Source of the DNA: Sarcocystis neurona
Taxonomy: Eukaryota > Apicomplexa > Conoidasida > Eucoccidiorida > Sarcocystidae
Length of the DNA stretch: 64,000 nucleotides
Direction: 5' to 3'
NCBI GenBank assembly: GCA_000727475.1
Contig: KL647293.1
Coordinates: 907,216 to 971,215, forward strand
Positions 23,878 through 34,700 of this stretch are shown in pieces. The number at the start of each line of letters is the position of its first letter. Positions within the stretch are counted from its first letter, which is position 1. The notes below the pieces were generated by a model. The model made no database searches and was not told the origin of the DNA. It saw only the letters and a program-made list of their open reading frames with translations. A program made the position numbers and the translations under genes.

Positions 23878-24008
23878 CTAAAGTTTCCTGTTCGTTGTGC
23901 GGACTTTCCTCGGCCGCGTGAGGGGCACTCCTACGATTTTCTCCAGCTGCGCCTGCACTTCAAGAGAAGGAATGCAGCGTCCTTCTTCAATCGACTTTAT
24001 GAAGCCTC
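23878..24008 (-). CDS. Terminal exon resembling an MBF1/XRE helix-turn-helix protein
   Basis: A 42-codon open exon begins after CGCGCCTTCAG (acceptor, exon start 24008) and ends at a TAG (23878). It reads GGFIKSIEEGRCIPSLEVQ, then AQLEKIVGVPLTRPRK, then a short basic end. The pattern IxxxExGRxIPSxxVxxxLExxxGVxL matches the last helices of the Cro/C1 fold as found in multiprotein bridging factor 1, a transcription coactivator. The upstream exons with the rest of the fold were not found between 24.0 and 26.7 kb. The acceptor phase needs one overhanging base from the preceding exon. Family assignment is from motif memory only and could be another XRE-type protein. Confidence 0.38.
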
Positions 24009-26753
24009 CTGAAGGCGCGATTACAAACGCGAAGCACAACGCACGCAGACACTCCACCACAACGCTACATTCCCTGTCGCGGCGAAGTGCGCAGCAACAG
24101 CAGGATGGAAACATACGTTTAGGCGCAGTATACGCATAGAGGAGTACGGACATTGACGCGACAACGGTGACAGAGGAACACACCAGACGCGCATCACTGA
24201 ACCCCAGCACCGAAAAAATACACTTCAAATCTGTGCGCGCCTGCATACACCTGTACACGTCTACCTGCGTGTATCAGGAAACCTTGTTACATCTTCGTTT
24301 ACGTATAATACCGCGCACTTATATATGCACACAAGTTGTGGACAGACGCCCCGGCACCACTAATTGTACGAGAGGACATCGCACACACGGCAGTAAAGGA
24401 TCACAAACGCAGATATCCTGGAGGAAAAGCACAGGCGTTAGAGAAAGTTCCACGTAGCGGTGGCTGCAATACAGTGGAGCATTGGAGAAGCAGAAGTGTT
24501 GGGATGGTTGTCGCCTTATACGAATACACACAAAATATTTTTGGTGTGACGAGAAACGTGTGTAGCAGCAGACGATGTAGCGCAGGGACCAGCAATGGTC
24601 AGGAGTACTACTACGCGGGTGGCAGCCCAAAGATAAAACCCAGCGGCTACACAAGCACCGTTGCTCCCGCATTTAATATAGGGACGACGTTTCCCACGTG
24701 AGGCCCTTACAGAGTATAGACACCAGCGGTGGGCATTCGTCTGCAGCTAGATAAAGAAGCAGAAGCAATAGACAGACACCGACCCGAGTGCACGCATTAG
24801 ACGAGAGCGCGTAGCAGGTGCGCAGTAATCGTACCGGGAGAAGCACTGCTGATGAAGAAAGCGAAAAAACTGTAACAAAATTGAAGACTACATGGAACCA
24901 CACAGACACCCACACAGACACAGAGAGACAGACAGACAAACACAGACCGACAGACACATACACATACTACCGTGCACGCGGTATATTGCGGGTTTATGGA
25001 GAGATCCAGCTGCGTGCGGATGTTCAGAAAACCCGCACGTGTTTTGCTAGCAATGTGAATGCAGAATCGGCCTCGGCAGGCAACGCTCCTCCCAGCCACA
25101 CAACACGCCGGATTCCGTTCCGACGAATCGATGTAGCAGAAGCAGAGACACGGATTTTCTCCACTAGCGATGCTGCAAGCGAGTGCGAACAGACAACTGC
25201 GAAAAACGCAGCAGCGCTTCGGCGCCACAATCGGGTTGCAGTGCTCGAGGAAGCGAGAACAAGCAAATAACAGGAGACCTCTACAGGAGAGCCGCTGTGC
25301 AACAGAGAGGAGACCCCGGCAGGGAAACGAAGCACTGGAGCGTCACAGCAAATGCTCAAATCTTAGACTGACGGAGGGAACTGCAGAAGCGTTATCGAAC
25401 CGACGGAACCCTGCAGCCGTACCACCGAAGCAGCGGAAGCAGCGCGGCTGCTGCCTGCGATGTGTGCCACAGAACCGCACTAATAAACACGGCCCTCCGT
25501 GTACATACACCCCACTGCACGCACACCTTATGAAGAACGAAACAAGCGGCAGAAGTGAAGGGCGAGTCTCCGAGTGCATCCGCAGGCGGCATTTCCGGAA
25601 CAATACACAAAGCTACAAGAGGGAAAGACAATACACACACCCACACACGAGACTGCGCCTGCGTTCGACCCCGTATCGCCGTGAAGTAGACGCCCTGCAT
25701 ACGTCCGGAATGGACAACGCAGAGAAAGCACAAAACCCGGGACGCCTGCCTCGGTGCACCAGCAGTGCCTACACGGAGGCCTCTGCGTACCACAGCGTCA
25801 ACGTTCGGAAGACGTGGGGCGCTTCGTTCCTGCAGGGGTGACTGTTATAGACGAGCAGGCGTCTATACACGTACACACGTATGTATCTGCGTATGTTCCT
25901 ATCAACCTATCCATCTATCTATCTGTCTCTCTCTATGCGCATACGTATATGTATACACGTGTGGCTCAAACACTTTCCCGGCAGTATGGAGCAGTCCACC
26001 GGTCTGTTTCTCGGTGTCTAGGTGGGTGTAGAAGGTCCATCCGGATACACATGCTCTGGAGAACAAAAGTGGAGACGGCGACAGAGCAGAGACAAGAAGG
26101 AGACGTGAGCCACCGACAGGACATGTCTGCAGACATGGTTGTTGCGTTTACGACAGCGAGAGCACAGAAACGTACATATAAACAGGGGGTACAACACAAG
26201 GACACGTGACGCAGGGGAAACGCATGCGCCGACCCGTCCCCTGGAAAACGGAAGTCAGTCTACACGCGTCGACGTCTCTCTCTTCTGCACGGCACGCCTC
26301 GCCGCAACGCTTTAAGCCCGATTGATTCAAAGCCTGCACCCGAGCGCAGCCTTGCTGCTGTCCACAACGCTGCTCTGCAGAACTCTTACTCTGCGGCGCA
26401 CAGGCTTGTATTCACGTCTGTGTACAAGCCTACGCGTACTTACGTAGCAACTTAGCCCCCACGGACGCGTCAGAAGCAGGGGCACATCCACCTACGCACT
26501 TCGACTGCAGAAACGACCTCAAACGTGCACTCCTTCACACATATTTCTCCAACACAAATAGATACATATACGTCCGTAACGACCACAAACATGCCTTTTA
26601 ATACATACTTACATATACACACATATACATGTATGGGCAAACAGACGGAGACACGTAGTAGCGTTCACAAAGCTCTACGCTCTTGTAAATGTCTATACAC
26701 AGATACATTTGTTGTCTACAATGTCAGGCGAAGAAGCATCGACACTTCTTTAC
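24009..26753. other. Region without a resolved gene
   Basis: It should contain the upstream exons of the MBF1-like gene and possibly the 3' end of the next minus-strand gene, but no exon chain is convincing. It contains GACA/CACA simple sequence (24895-24965) and a TATC/GTCT run near 25910-25935. The long plus frame at 25170-25841 has Arg/Gln-rich composition with no domain and is not called. Confidence 0.4.
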
Positions 26754-29061
26754 CTGGGATGTACTTGATCTCCTGCCGCTGCTTGGTGCTCACGTGGGCC
26801 TTGACAAATTGCTCGACCGTTGCGGGGCGCAGCCGCTTCGAATGTCTGAGCAGCAGCAAAAAGAGCCAGACGTACGGCAGTAGCGGTGGCGGTGCGCAAC
26901 AGCAGAAAAGCAGCTGGTGCAACAGCGGAAGCAGCCCATGCCGTTGCAGAAGCATGCACGGCAGCCGCCCCACCAGGCTCAGCAACACCAGGACGGGCAG
27001 CGTTACACCAGCAGCTGCAGAGGAAGCCAATAAGTCGTCCCCCATTGCAGCAGCAGGAGGGAATTCACACAGTTGATCACGCAGGGGCAGCAGCAAGAAC
27101 ATCCCCCACACAGAAGCAGCAGTTCACGAGGCTGCTGAACAGACGCTGCAGGCCCACTACCCTTCCACGAAGACGCAGCGGTGGCAGAAACCAGCGGAGC
27201 TGCAGCACGTGAGACTGCAGCCACAGGGCAAGCGATTCGAACAGATCAGGTCCAGCTTCCAGCGGACCACCACGAGCAACGACACGCCTGGTGCAGCATT
27301 TGAAGCACGCGCACGAGCAGCAGCAGCAGCAGCTACACGGGCAGTCACAGCAGCTACAGTTGAAGGAATGACAGCAACAGCTATCGGAGTAGCAGCAGCA
27401 GGAGCTGGAGGGTAGAGACGACTTCAAACAGCAGCGTGAGACGACAGAGAGCAGCAGCAGTGTAGGCCCAACATCTCGACTTGTAGCGGAGCACCAAGCA
27501 GTAGCTGGTGAGGGGTCCTGATGCAGCAGGAGCAGGGAGCGCAGCAGGAGCAGGGAGCGCAGCAGGAGCAGGGAGCGCAGCAGCAGCAGGCGGTGCAGCA
27601 GTCGCACGTGAAGCAGATGCAGCATGGGGAGTAGCAACAGCTGCAGAAGCAGGAGCAACTTCAAGAGCGTAAGCAACAGGACCTACAGCTGCGCTACCTG
27701 GCAAACAGAAGGGCCTCGCCTAGGTGGGAGAACGCGGTTGGTTTGTAGCCTTTATTAGTGCGGACCTGCCCTTTGCTCCCCACACGAAGGCGCACGGTAC
27801 TCCAGACCTTCTGGGATATGCGGCTGTAAAGAGATCGCAACACCATGATTGCACTGTTTGTTCGTTTCGTTTAATTCTTCGCACGTTGCTCTCTCTTTCC
27901 GTCGGCTTTGTCGTTGGTTTGCCCTAACGGCTGTTTTCAGCTCCCTTATCTTCTTGCGTGGGTTCGTCCTGTGGCTTCTTCCCTTTTCTGTTTCTATTTC
28001 TCTTCTTGTGCTTCTTTTTCCTCGGTGCCCCTTGTCTTCGCCTTGTCCTGTATTGTTCCGCCTCTTCCCTCTTCCGTGCCCTGTCTTCTTACCCGCCTTC
28101 TCAACGTGTTTCCCCCGTCTCCTTTACGTTCGCCGCTCTGGTTTTCTCCACTCCTACTTGCTCCCGGATGTGTGTCTTGTCTTTCTCTGCCCTGCTTTTC
28201 TTCGTCGGTATGCTGTAATACATGTGAAGTCAGGTGTGTATACACATATAAGTTTATCCACACATACCTAAGTACAAATATATAAACAAACGTACAGAGT
28301 GTATCCCAGTATGAGTTCAGAATACACGCATATGCATGCACACACATAAAGATGGGGAAATATAGAAAACCACGTACACACACACACCTATATGAGTGGT
28401 AATATGTAGAGACATATAATATATGTGTATATATATTATCACACACACACACGCACGCAGATTTCGCTTTTGTGCCTGTGGTAAGAGACCCGCAGAGGCA
28501 TGGGACCACGCCGGCGGTACTCAACCTTGCAGCCATACCCACACCAGTTTCATCGATGCGACTGGCCTTCAGCTCCCAAAATTTCCTAAATTTGAAAGTG
28601 GTATTTGTCTGGAGACGAGAAGAAAAAGCTGAGGTCGCGTCAAAACCTGTCGGTCTTTGCATGAAAGTGGACACTCACTGCCGCGGGCCGCAGATGACGG
28701 AACTTTCCTGCTACGGGACCGCGCGAAAAAAGATACACATGGCAACGGGACCATCACGGGAATGACAGCAAAATGAATAGTAAAGTTCACGACAGAAGGA
28801 GGTTTGTTTACAATCTTCGATTTAACGTTCCCGACGTCGCAGTGAACCCGGGCATGCACACGTATACATAACTGCGTCATGCACGAAACTGGATATACGC
28901 AGAAAATGGTCACGGATCTCTTCGGCATACGTGGTTCCGCCCTTTTGTAATCCTCCCTTAATTTGTTTCGCGATTATCTTCCGACCAGAGGGCCGTGGAG
29001 AGTTTTTAGAGAATATCTGGTGAATTTCCTTTCCGTCTGCCTCTTTCCTGTTCCTCCGCAC
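26754..29061 (-). CDS. Conserved-looking exons of an unrecognised basic protein
   Basis: Three minus-strand exons fit together. The first, about 29050 to 28885, reads FSKNSPRPSGRKIIAKQ, then IKGGLQKGGTTYAEEIRDHF. Exon 28608-28526 follows GTCTCCAG with TNTTFKFRKFWELKASRIDE and ends GCAAG|GTTGAG. Exon 26845-26754 follows GCTGCTCAG with HSKRLRPATVEQFVKAHVST, then KQRQEIKYIP, and ends CCCAG|GTAAAG. The last two joins agree in phase (AG|A gives Arg). The gene continues both upstream and to lower coordinates. The product is rich in Lys/Arg and free of homopolymer runs, unlike its flanks, which argues for real coding sequence. I do not recognise the family. The first exon's donor (TTC|GTGCAT) is uncertain, and a charged open stretch at about 29180-29094 (PPKAYVRPDKREREEKTLEE) may be a further upstream exon. 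Confidence 0.5.
26860..27670. repeat. CAG-rich block within an intron
   Basis: CAG/GCA triplets on the plus strand fill most of the intron 28525-26846 of the minus-strand gene, so the transcript would read CUG/UGC. It contains three exact 18-bp units GCAGCAGGAGCAGGGAGC at 27523-27576. The Leu/Cys- or Ala-rich open frames here are products of the triplet bias. Confidence 0.8.
27523..27576. repeat. Three exact 18-bp tandem units
   Basis: GCAGCAGGAGCAGGGAGC is repeated at 27523, 27541 and 27559 without mismatch, then runs into a pure CAG stretch. Confidence 0.97.
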
Positions 29062-31708
29062 TACGTTTCCTCCGGTTTCCTCTCCTCACCCTGGTTTTGT
29101 TCCGGGTGTCGCTCTTCTTCCAGCGTTTTCTCTTCTCTTTCTCTTTTGTCGGGTCGTACATATGCTTTGGGAGGCGTCACTGTGGTTGCTGTACATATCC
29201 GTGTTCGTGCTACTGCGTCCGTTGCCGCTGGCGCGCGCTCTCGCTTCTCTCACCGGACTCTCGCGCGTTTGAATGGAGATCCTACCCACCGACTAAAATA
29301 CGAAATCAGTATCTTATGAAGGCTCCGCCTTCGTTTGAAGAAAGAGCAGCTTTTGTTCGACCGCAGTCGACGAAGCGGGCAGCTTACTGCCTCGCTCCCG
29401 TCTGCGTGGTACACGCATAAAAACGCGTCCTTCTCTGCTACCACTTATTGTGTCCCTGTGTCAACCGTTCCTAGATCTGTTCTACCGGTATACGCATGTG
29501 TATAAATTTACTGCAGGTAGTCAAAATAGGGCTTCTTCCACGAGAAAACTGGTGTCATTGACTTCGATAACGTGCCGACAGACAAATACCGCACCGTTTG
29601 TTGTTCGAAGCGCTTCCCGCATCTTCGATAAATATATTGTTATATGTGTGGGTATCCATTGATATGCATACTATACACTGACGCACGCATACATCGATAT
29701 TCACCTGGCCGCTATTTCAGTTTCTATACATACGGCTAGTATACATACGCGTAACTGTAAATCGATTTACTTTCCTGTCTGTCCTCGTATATACATGTAT
29801 ATATTATATATTGTATATATTCTGCATATATTATATATTGTGCGTATACGTATGTACTTGATTGCCCCATCCGTCTCTTCATATATGAATGACCACATAT
29901 ATATATATGTACATGCACATACGTTGTTTGCCGTAGCAGTTCTTAGCCACCCTACACACACGTAAACGTGTTCGCAATATCCGTTTCTAACTGGCGCAGT
30001 GTGTTTCCTCTGTGTACGCAATTGCTATTCACACCATTACAACAACGTCAACGCAGGTTGACCATCCCGTGTGCGTTTTTTGTTTCGCTCTATGCTTAAT
30101 AATATATATGTAGAACTTACGCAAATACTCTTGAATTTGTGTGCCTGTCTGTATCGTCTCACGTCCGAAATATTTATATATATATGTATATATATATATA
30201 TGTTCTCGCACAGGTGCATTGCTCCAGGACACTTTAGCTAATCCCTTCTGTCATCTCTTGAAGTTCCGGCTGCCAACTGGGTAGCACAGACAGCTTCACA
30301 GCAGCAGCAGCAGTGGCAGCGCTGGTCTACGGGCGAGAGTAGCAGCAGCAGCTCGCCAGCCACGTGACGGCCTGCCAGTAGCGGCGGCAGCAGACGCCAG
30401 GAGCAGCTACAGCAGCGTCGTCGGCAGCAGCAGACGAGCACCCCGCCGACCGCAGCAACAGCGAAAGCAGCAGCAGCAGCAGCGAGGCGGCAGCAAGAGG
30501 CGGCGCGCGACCCGCGGCGCCGGCGGCAGGCGCAGCAACGGCAGCAGGAGCACCGGAAGCAGCAACGGCAGCAGAAGCAGCAGCGAAGACGGCGGCGACG
30601 ACGCAGGACATACACAGCAGCAGCAGGAGAGGGGGAGCGCCGCGGGGTACAGCGCGGGGCAGCAGCGCTTGTTCCTGCAGCATGCGGCGCGGTGTCATCT
30701 GGCACTGCAGCGGCGGGGAGTCTCCGCTGCAGGGTTCTCTGCGTTTGCTCGTGTGGCAGCAGTAGTAGCGGAACTCTCCTTTGCATATATCGACAAAACT
30801 GTGTGGCTGCTCTCACACAGACGGGTAGCCTGTTCCCTCTACACAGCACGTCCACGCCTCTGCCGCGTTTCTTTGTCTGCGCTGAGCGTTCGCAAAGCCG
30901 CGGCAGCGAGGCTTCTCGACTACTACTTTCCTCTCCCGTTCTGTCTCTATCATCTTCTCGCTTTCTCGTCGCGTGTGTACACCGTCTACCTGTGCATCAC
31001 TCTGTTTGTCCCTCTCCTTCTCTATCTCTGGATCTGTCTTCAGATATCTACGCCTACACAGATGTAAAAGAGTCTTTCGCTGTCACCTTCCCCCTCCTTC
31101 TCCCTCTCTGCATGCATACGTATATATATGTATATATATATATGTATGTATATACGTAGTGATCTGGTGTCTGCTGTTCGCTGTCTTGACCGAGTGTGTG
31201 CGGACGAGAAACACCCCTGTGTGGCCGTCAACATCGCAGCCATCTCTCTGGCAGACACTGCCTCCCTCTCTCTGTTCCTCCTCCTTTTATCATTGTCGCC
31301 GTATACGTCTATATATATCTTAAGTGGCCCTATCGGCGCCCCGGTAGCCTGACCTCTTTGCGGCACACACGTAGGATCTCCCAAAGTATTCCCGTTACGC
31401 ATTCTCTCTCACCAGCCTCACGCTCATTCCGTCTACATGCATATATGTATGTAAATATATATATGTGTTGTATGTCTTCCTCTGCGTTCGCTGTCCTCAC
31501 CTCTGTCTCTCCTGTTCCCCTCCCCATACATATATATATATATACATATATACACGTACTCACTCACACCCATACACATGTGTACGTACGTACGTACGCA
31601 GATATACGTGTACGTATGTATATGCATGCATTTGTTAGATATGTGTGGTTAACCGGCCTTCGGCTGTGTTTCCTTGGTGGTCTCTCCGCGTCCCTCTGTC
31701 ATTGAGCG
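29062..31708. other. Divergent intergenic region with microsatellites and a CAG block
   Basis: It lies between the 5' side of the minus-strand basic-protein gene and the plus-strand nucleoporin. A charged open stretch at 29094-29180 (minus) may be an additional exon of the former. The rest holds TA-rich microsatellites (28400-28450 just outside, 29790-29850, 30170-30202, 31115-31160 and 31525-31550) and a dense CAG block at 30297-30640. The Ala/Cys-rich minus frame 30855-30238 and the plus frame 30669-31067 lack domains and are not called. The last ~100 bases before 31709 probably hold the nucleoporin leader. Confidence 0.5.
30297..30640. repeat. CAG-rich block
   Basis: Interrupted CAG/GCA triplets on the plus strand (for example CAGCAGCAGCAG at 30301 and repeated AGCAGCAGCGA-type units to 30640). 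All three minus frames stay partly open with Cys/Ala/Leu-rich translation. Confidence 0.8.
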
Positions 31709-34700
31709 ATGTCGCTGTTTGGCACGGGGTCGCTGTTTGGGGGCGGAGGAACGGCTCCAGGGCAGCTGCAGCAGAAGCCGCAGCAGCAGCAGACGGGAGG
31801 ATTATTCGGCGGCACGGCAGCAGGAGGCGGTGGTGGTGGTGGTTCTCTTCTCTTTGGGCAACCAACTGCAACAGCTTCCGGCCTTGGCAGCAGGCCTGCC
31901 GGCTCCTCACTTTTCCCGACCAGCAGCAGCAGCAGTGGACTGTTTCAAGGGTCTCTTTTGCTAGGTGGGGGAGGGGGGACTGCTGCAGGCGGTGCTGCTG
32001 CTGCTGGTACCTCAGCGCCGTTCTCTTCTCTCTTTGCCGGGACGAATGCTGCGACTAGTTTGAGCTCTGCACCTCTTGCAACGGCAGCGGGCCTCACCGG
32101 GGCGACGCCAGCAGCAGCAGCAGGGCTCAGCGGCCAGGCCACCGCGACTCCCGCCTCCGCAGCAGGGGGAGGCGGCCTGCTGGGAAGCCTGTCTGCAGCG
32201 ACAGCAGGCGGCGGACTGCTGGGGACGCTGCCTACAACGGCGGCCGCGGGCCTGCCGACCGCGGTAGCAGCAGCAACACTGCCAGCAGCAGCAGGAGGAG
32301 GAGGAGTTGCCGCCGGCTCAGGAGCAGTGGGAGGAGCAGTCCCGGGCGTGGTGGGGCTGCTGCCGTTGCATCAGCAGCAGTACCTGGCGACGGTGGACGC
32401 ACGCGTACAGCGGATAGAGAGTATGCTGGCCGATGAGACGGAGTCCATGGCCACCTTTATGTATCAATATGAGATGCAGGAGAGCCCCAGTACCGGCGCC
32501 GCGACAGCAGGAACAGCAGCAGCGGCAGGCGGAGCGGTGCGACTGACTCCCCAGCAGCACAATGAGGCCATGGAGGCGCAGCTGCAGCAGCTGCTGCTGT
32601 TGCGGCCTGGCGACGAAGGTTTGAGGCTTTTACTGAGGAAGTGGAGGAAAGCCAAAGATGAGAATCCGGACCCGACACGTTGCCGAATTGTCCTCATGCA
32701 AGGCACCAAGCAGCTTGCCGAGAGAGTCGCGGCTGCAGCTCAGCTCACGCAGCTTCTCTTGAAAACGCTCGAGACTGTTGGCAACAACACCGACCAACTT
32801 CTTAGCAGAAACCAGCAACTCCTTCAGAAGGTGCGCTCACTCCCTGCGGCTGCTGCGGATCGCTGCTACGAACAACGCTTGCTGCCTTCCGTGCCAGCTG
32901 CTCCAGATGTCTGCGGCTCCTCGCAGACCACTGCCGCTGCTCCACGTGTGTCTGCTGCTGCTGCTGTGGATCGCTGCTCCCCGCCTTGTTTGGTGTTGCT
33001 GCTGCTGGCGGTTGCAGCTGCCGGCGGTTGCTGCTGCAGGGGATTGGGGGCTCTTGCCGCTCCTCGCGCAGGGCGTGGCTGCTGCCTTGTATTACGGAGT
33101 AGCTACTCATCAATCTCTTGTTCGACGCTAACCTCCCGGCAAAATAACTCTCGGTACAGGTTGATGCGCTGTTCCGCAGCCCTCCCGTATATGTATGTCT
33201 GTGTATATGTGTGTATATGTGTGTACGTATATATGTATGTATATAGATATATGTATATATATATATGCGTGTGTGTGTGTACGCATACACACAGACATAT
33301 ATATATATATACACACACATGAATGAGGGGGATCGTCGTGAGGTTCGTCGGGGTTTTTCTTGGTTTCCTGTGCACGTGGTGATATTTGCGTTGAACGTCC
33401 TTACTCAAGATGTTCTCGCCGTGGTGGTGGGCTCCGAAGGCCTGGTCGCGTCCACTTGCTGCTCTTGCTGCAGCACATGTTCGCTGAACTTGAAGAGTCG
33501 CCTCTGGTGTCGTCCGCACAAACGGCAGTGGGCGGCGAATCTGCTGCTGCTGTTGCCGTCGCTGCGCCTCCTTGGACACAGCTGACTCTACACCTATGCA
33601 GACGTGTGTATGCCTCACACATGTGAATTCGTATGCTGCTGCGGGAGGCAGTCTACAGACGCGTGTGCGCATTACACGCATATGTGAATTCGTATGCTGC
33701 TACGGGAGGCAGTCGTCGGGGGGTTGGACGAGCACGTCTGCGTGACTTCGTTGCTGAGATGCGCCCGCGCTGCCCTCTGTGCTGCCTTGGCTGTCATTGC
33801 TGCTGCTGCTGCTGTGGCTGCTTTTGCTGCTGCTGTTGCCGTTGGTGCAGCTTGACCTTGTGCGGGAGAGACACCGTTTCTTAGGACACGAATTTATCCG
33901 AGTCTTGCATCTCATTGAGCGTAAGTGATTGCCGAATCTGCTGTCTCTCTCCTTGGTTCCTGCTCCTCCTTTTTTCTCCTTCTCTCTCCTCTTTTCAGTC
34001 CCGCTTCCGTCTTTTCTGTTGTGTTTGTTCTGTCGTTTGTTCTTTAGCGTCTACGTCTTTTCCCTCCGTAAATTTTTTTTCGTCTTCTTTTTCCGGGTGT
34101 TCCCGTTCAGTCTCCTCGTTGTGCTTCGTTGCTGCTCTCTTCTGCTGCGATGACGATTTCTCGTGTCAACGTATATTCCACTCCCAGACGCGCCTGCTCG
34201 ATCACTAGCGAGGTGCAGAGATCCCTGCTGCAGTCTCTCGCCTGATACTGCGCTGCGACGCGTCGTGCTGCTGTTGACAGAGAGCAGCTAGCCTGCTGCT
34301 ACACTAGTCCTGTGCTTGCTATTGTTGTCGCTGCTTTTTGCTGGTAGGCAACTGATACTGCGCTGCTCCACCCGGTCCTGCTGTGCTCTGGTGGTGCCGG
34401 TGCTGTGAAAGCTGCTAAGGGTCTGCTCCACCAGGACTTGCTGCTGCTCTGGTGGTGCTGCTGCTCTGAAGACTGCCTCTAGTAACGAAGAACCGTTGGT
34501 GTGCTGCTGCATCGCCTTCTGTTGCTGCTGGTGGTGCAACTGCCGTGGATCTTGATGCTCTTTTAATAGAGCTGGTGGGGTGCTGATTTACTGTCTTCGG
34601 CCGTTGCTGGTGCTGGCGTCCGTGCTGATGCTGTCGCCGTTGGCGCGCCTGTTGCCGGCATTACGTGAGCGCCGTTGTTATTCTGGTGGGAGTGCCGTGC

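Noticed and set aside
25170..25841. Plus frame of 223 codons
   Set aside because: Arg/Gln/Asn composition without hydrophobic core or motif; probably a chance open frame in GC-rich sequence.
27994..28674. Continuous minus frame of 226 codons
   Set aside because: Only the piece 28608-28526 looks coding; the rest reads through TA/CA microsatellites and the pyrimidine-rich opposite strand, giving Tyr/Val/Cys-rich sequence and an Arg/Glu run.
30238..30855. Cys/Arg/Ala-rich minus frame of 205 codons
   Set aside because: Produced by the CAG block; the Cys pattern is periodic from TGC triplets and not a zinc-finger spacing.
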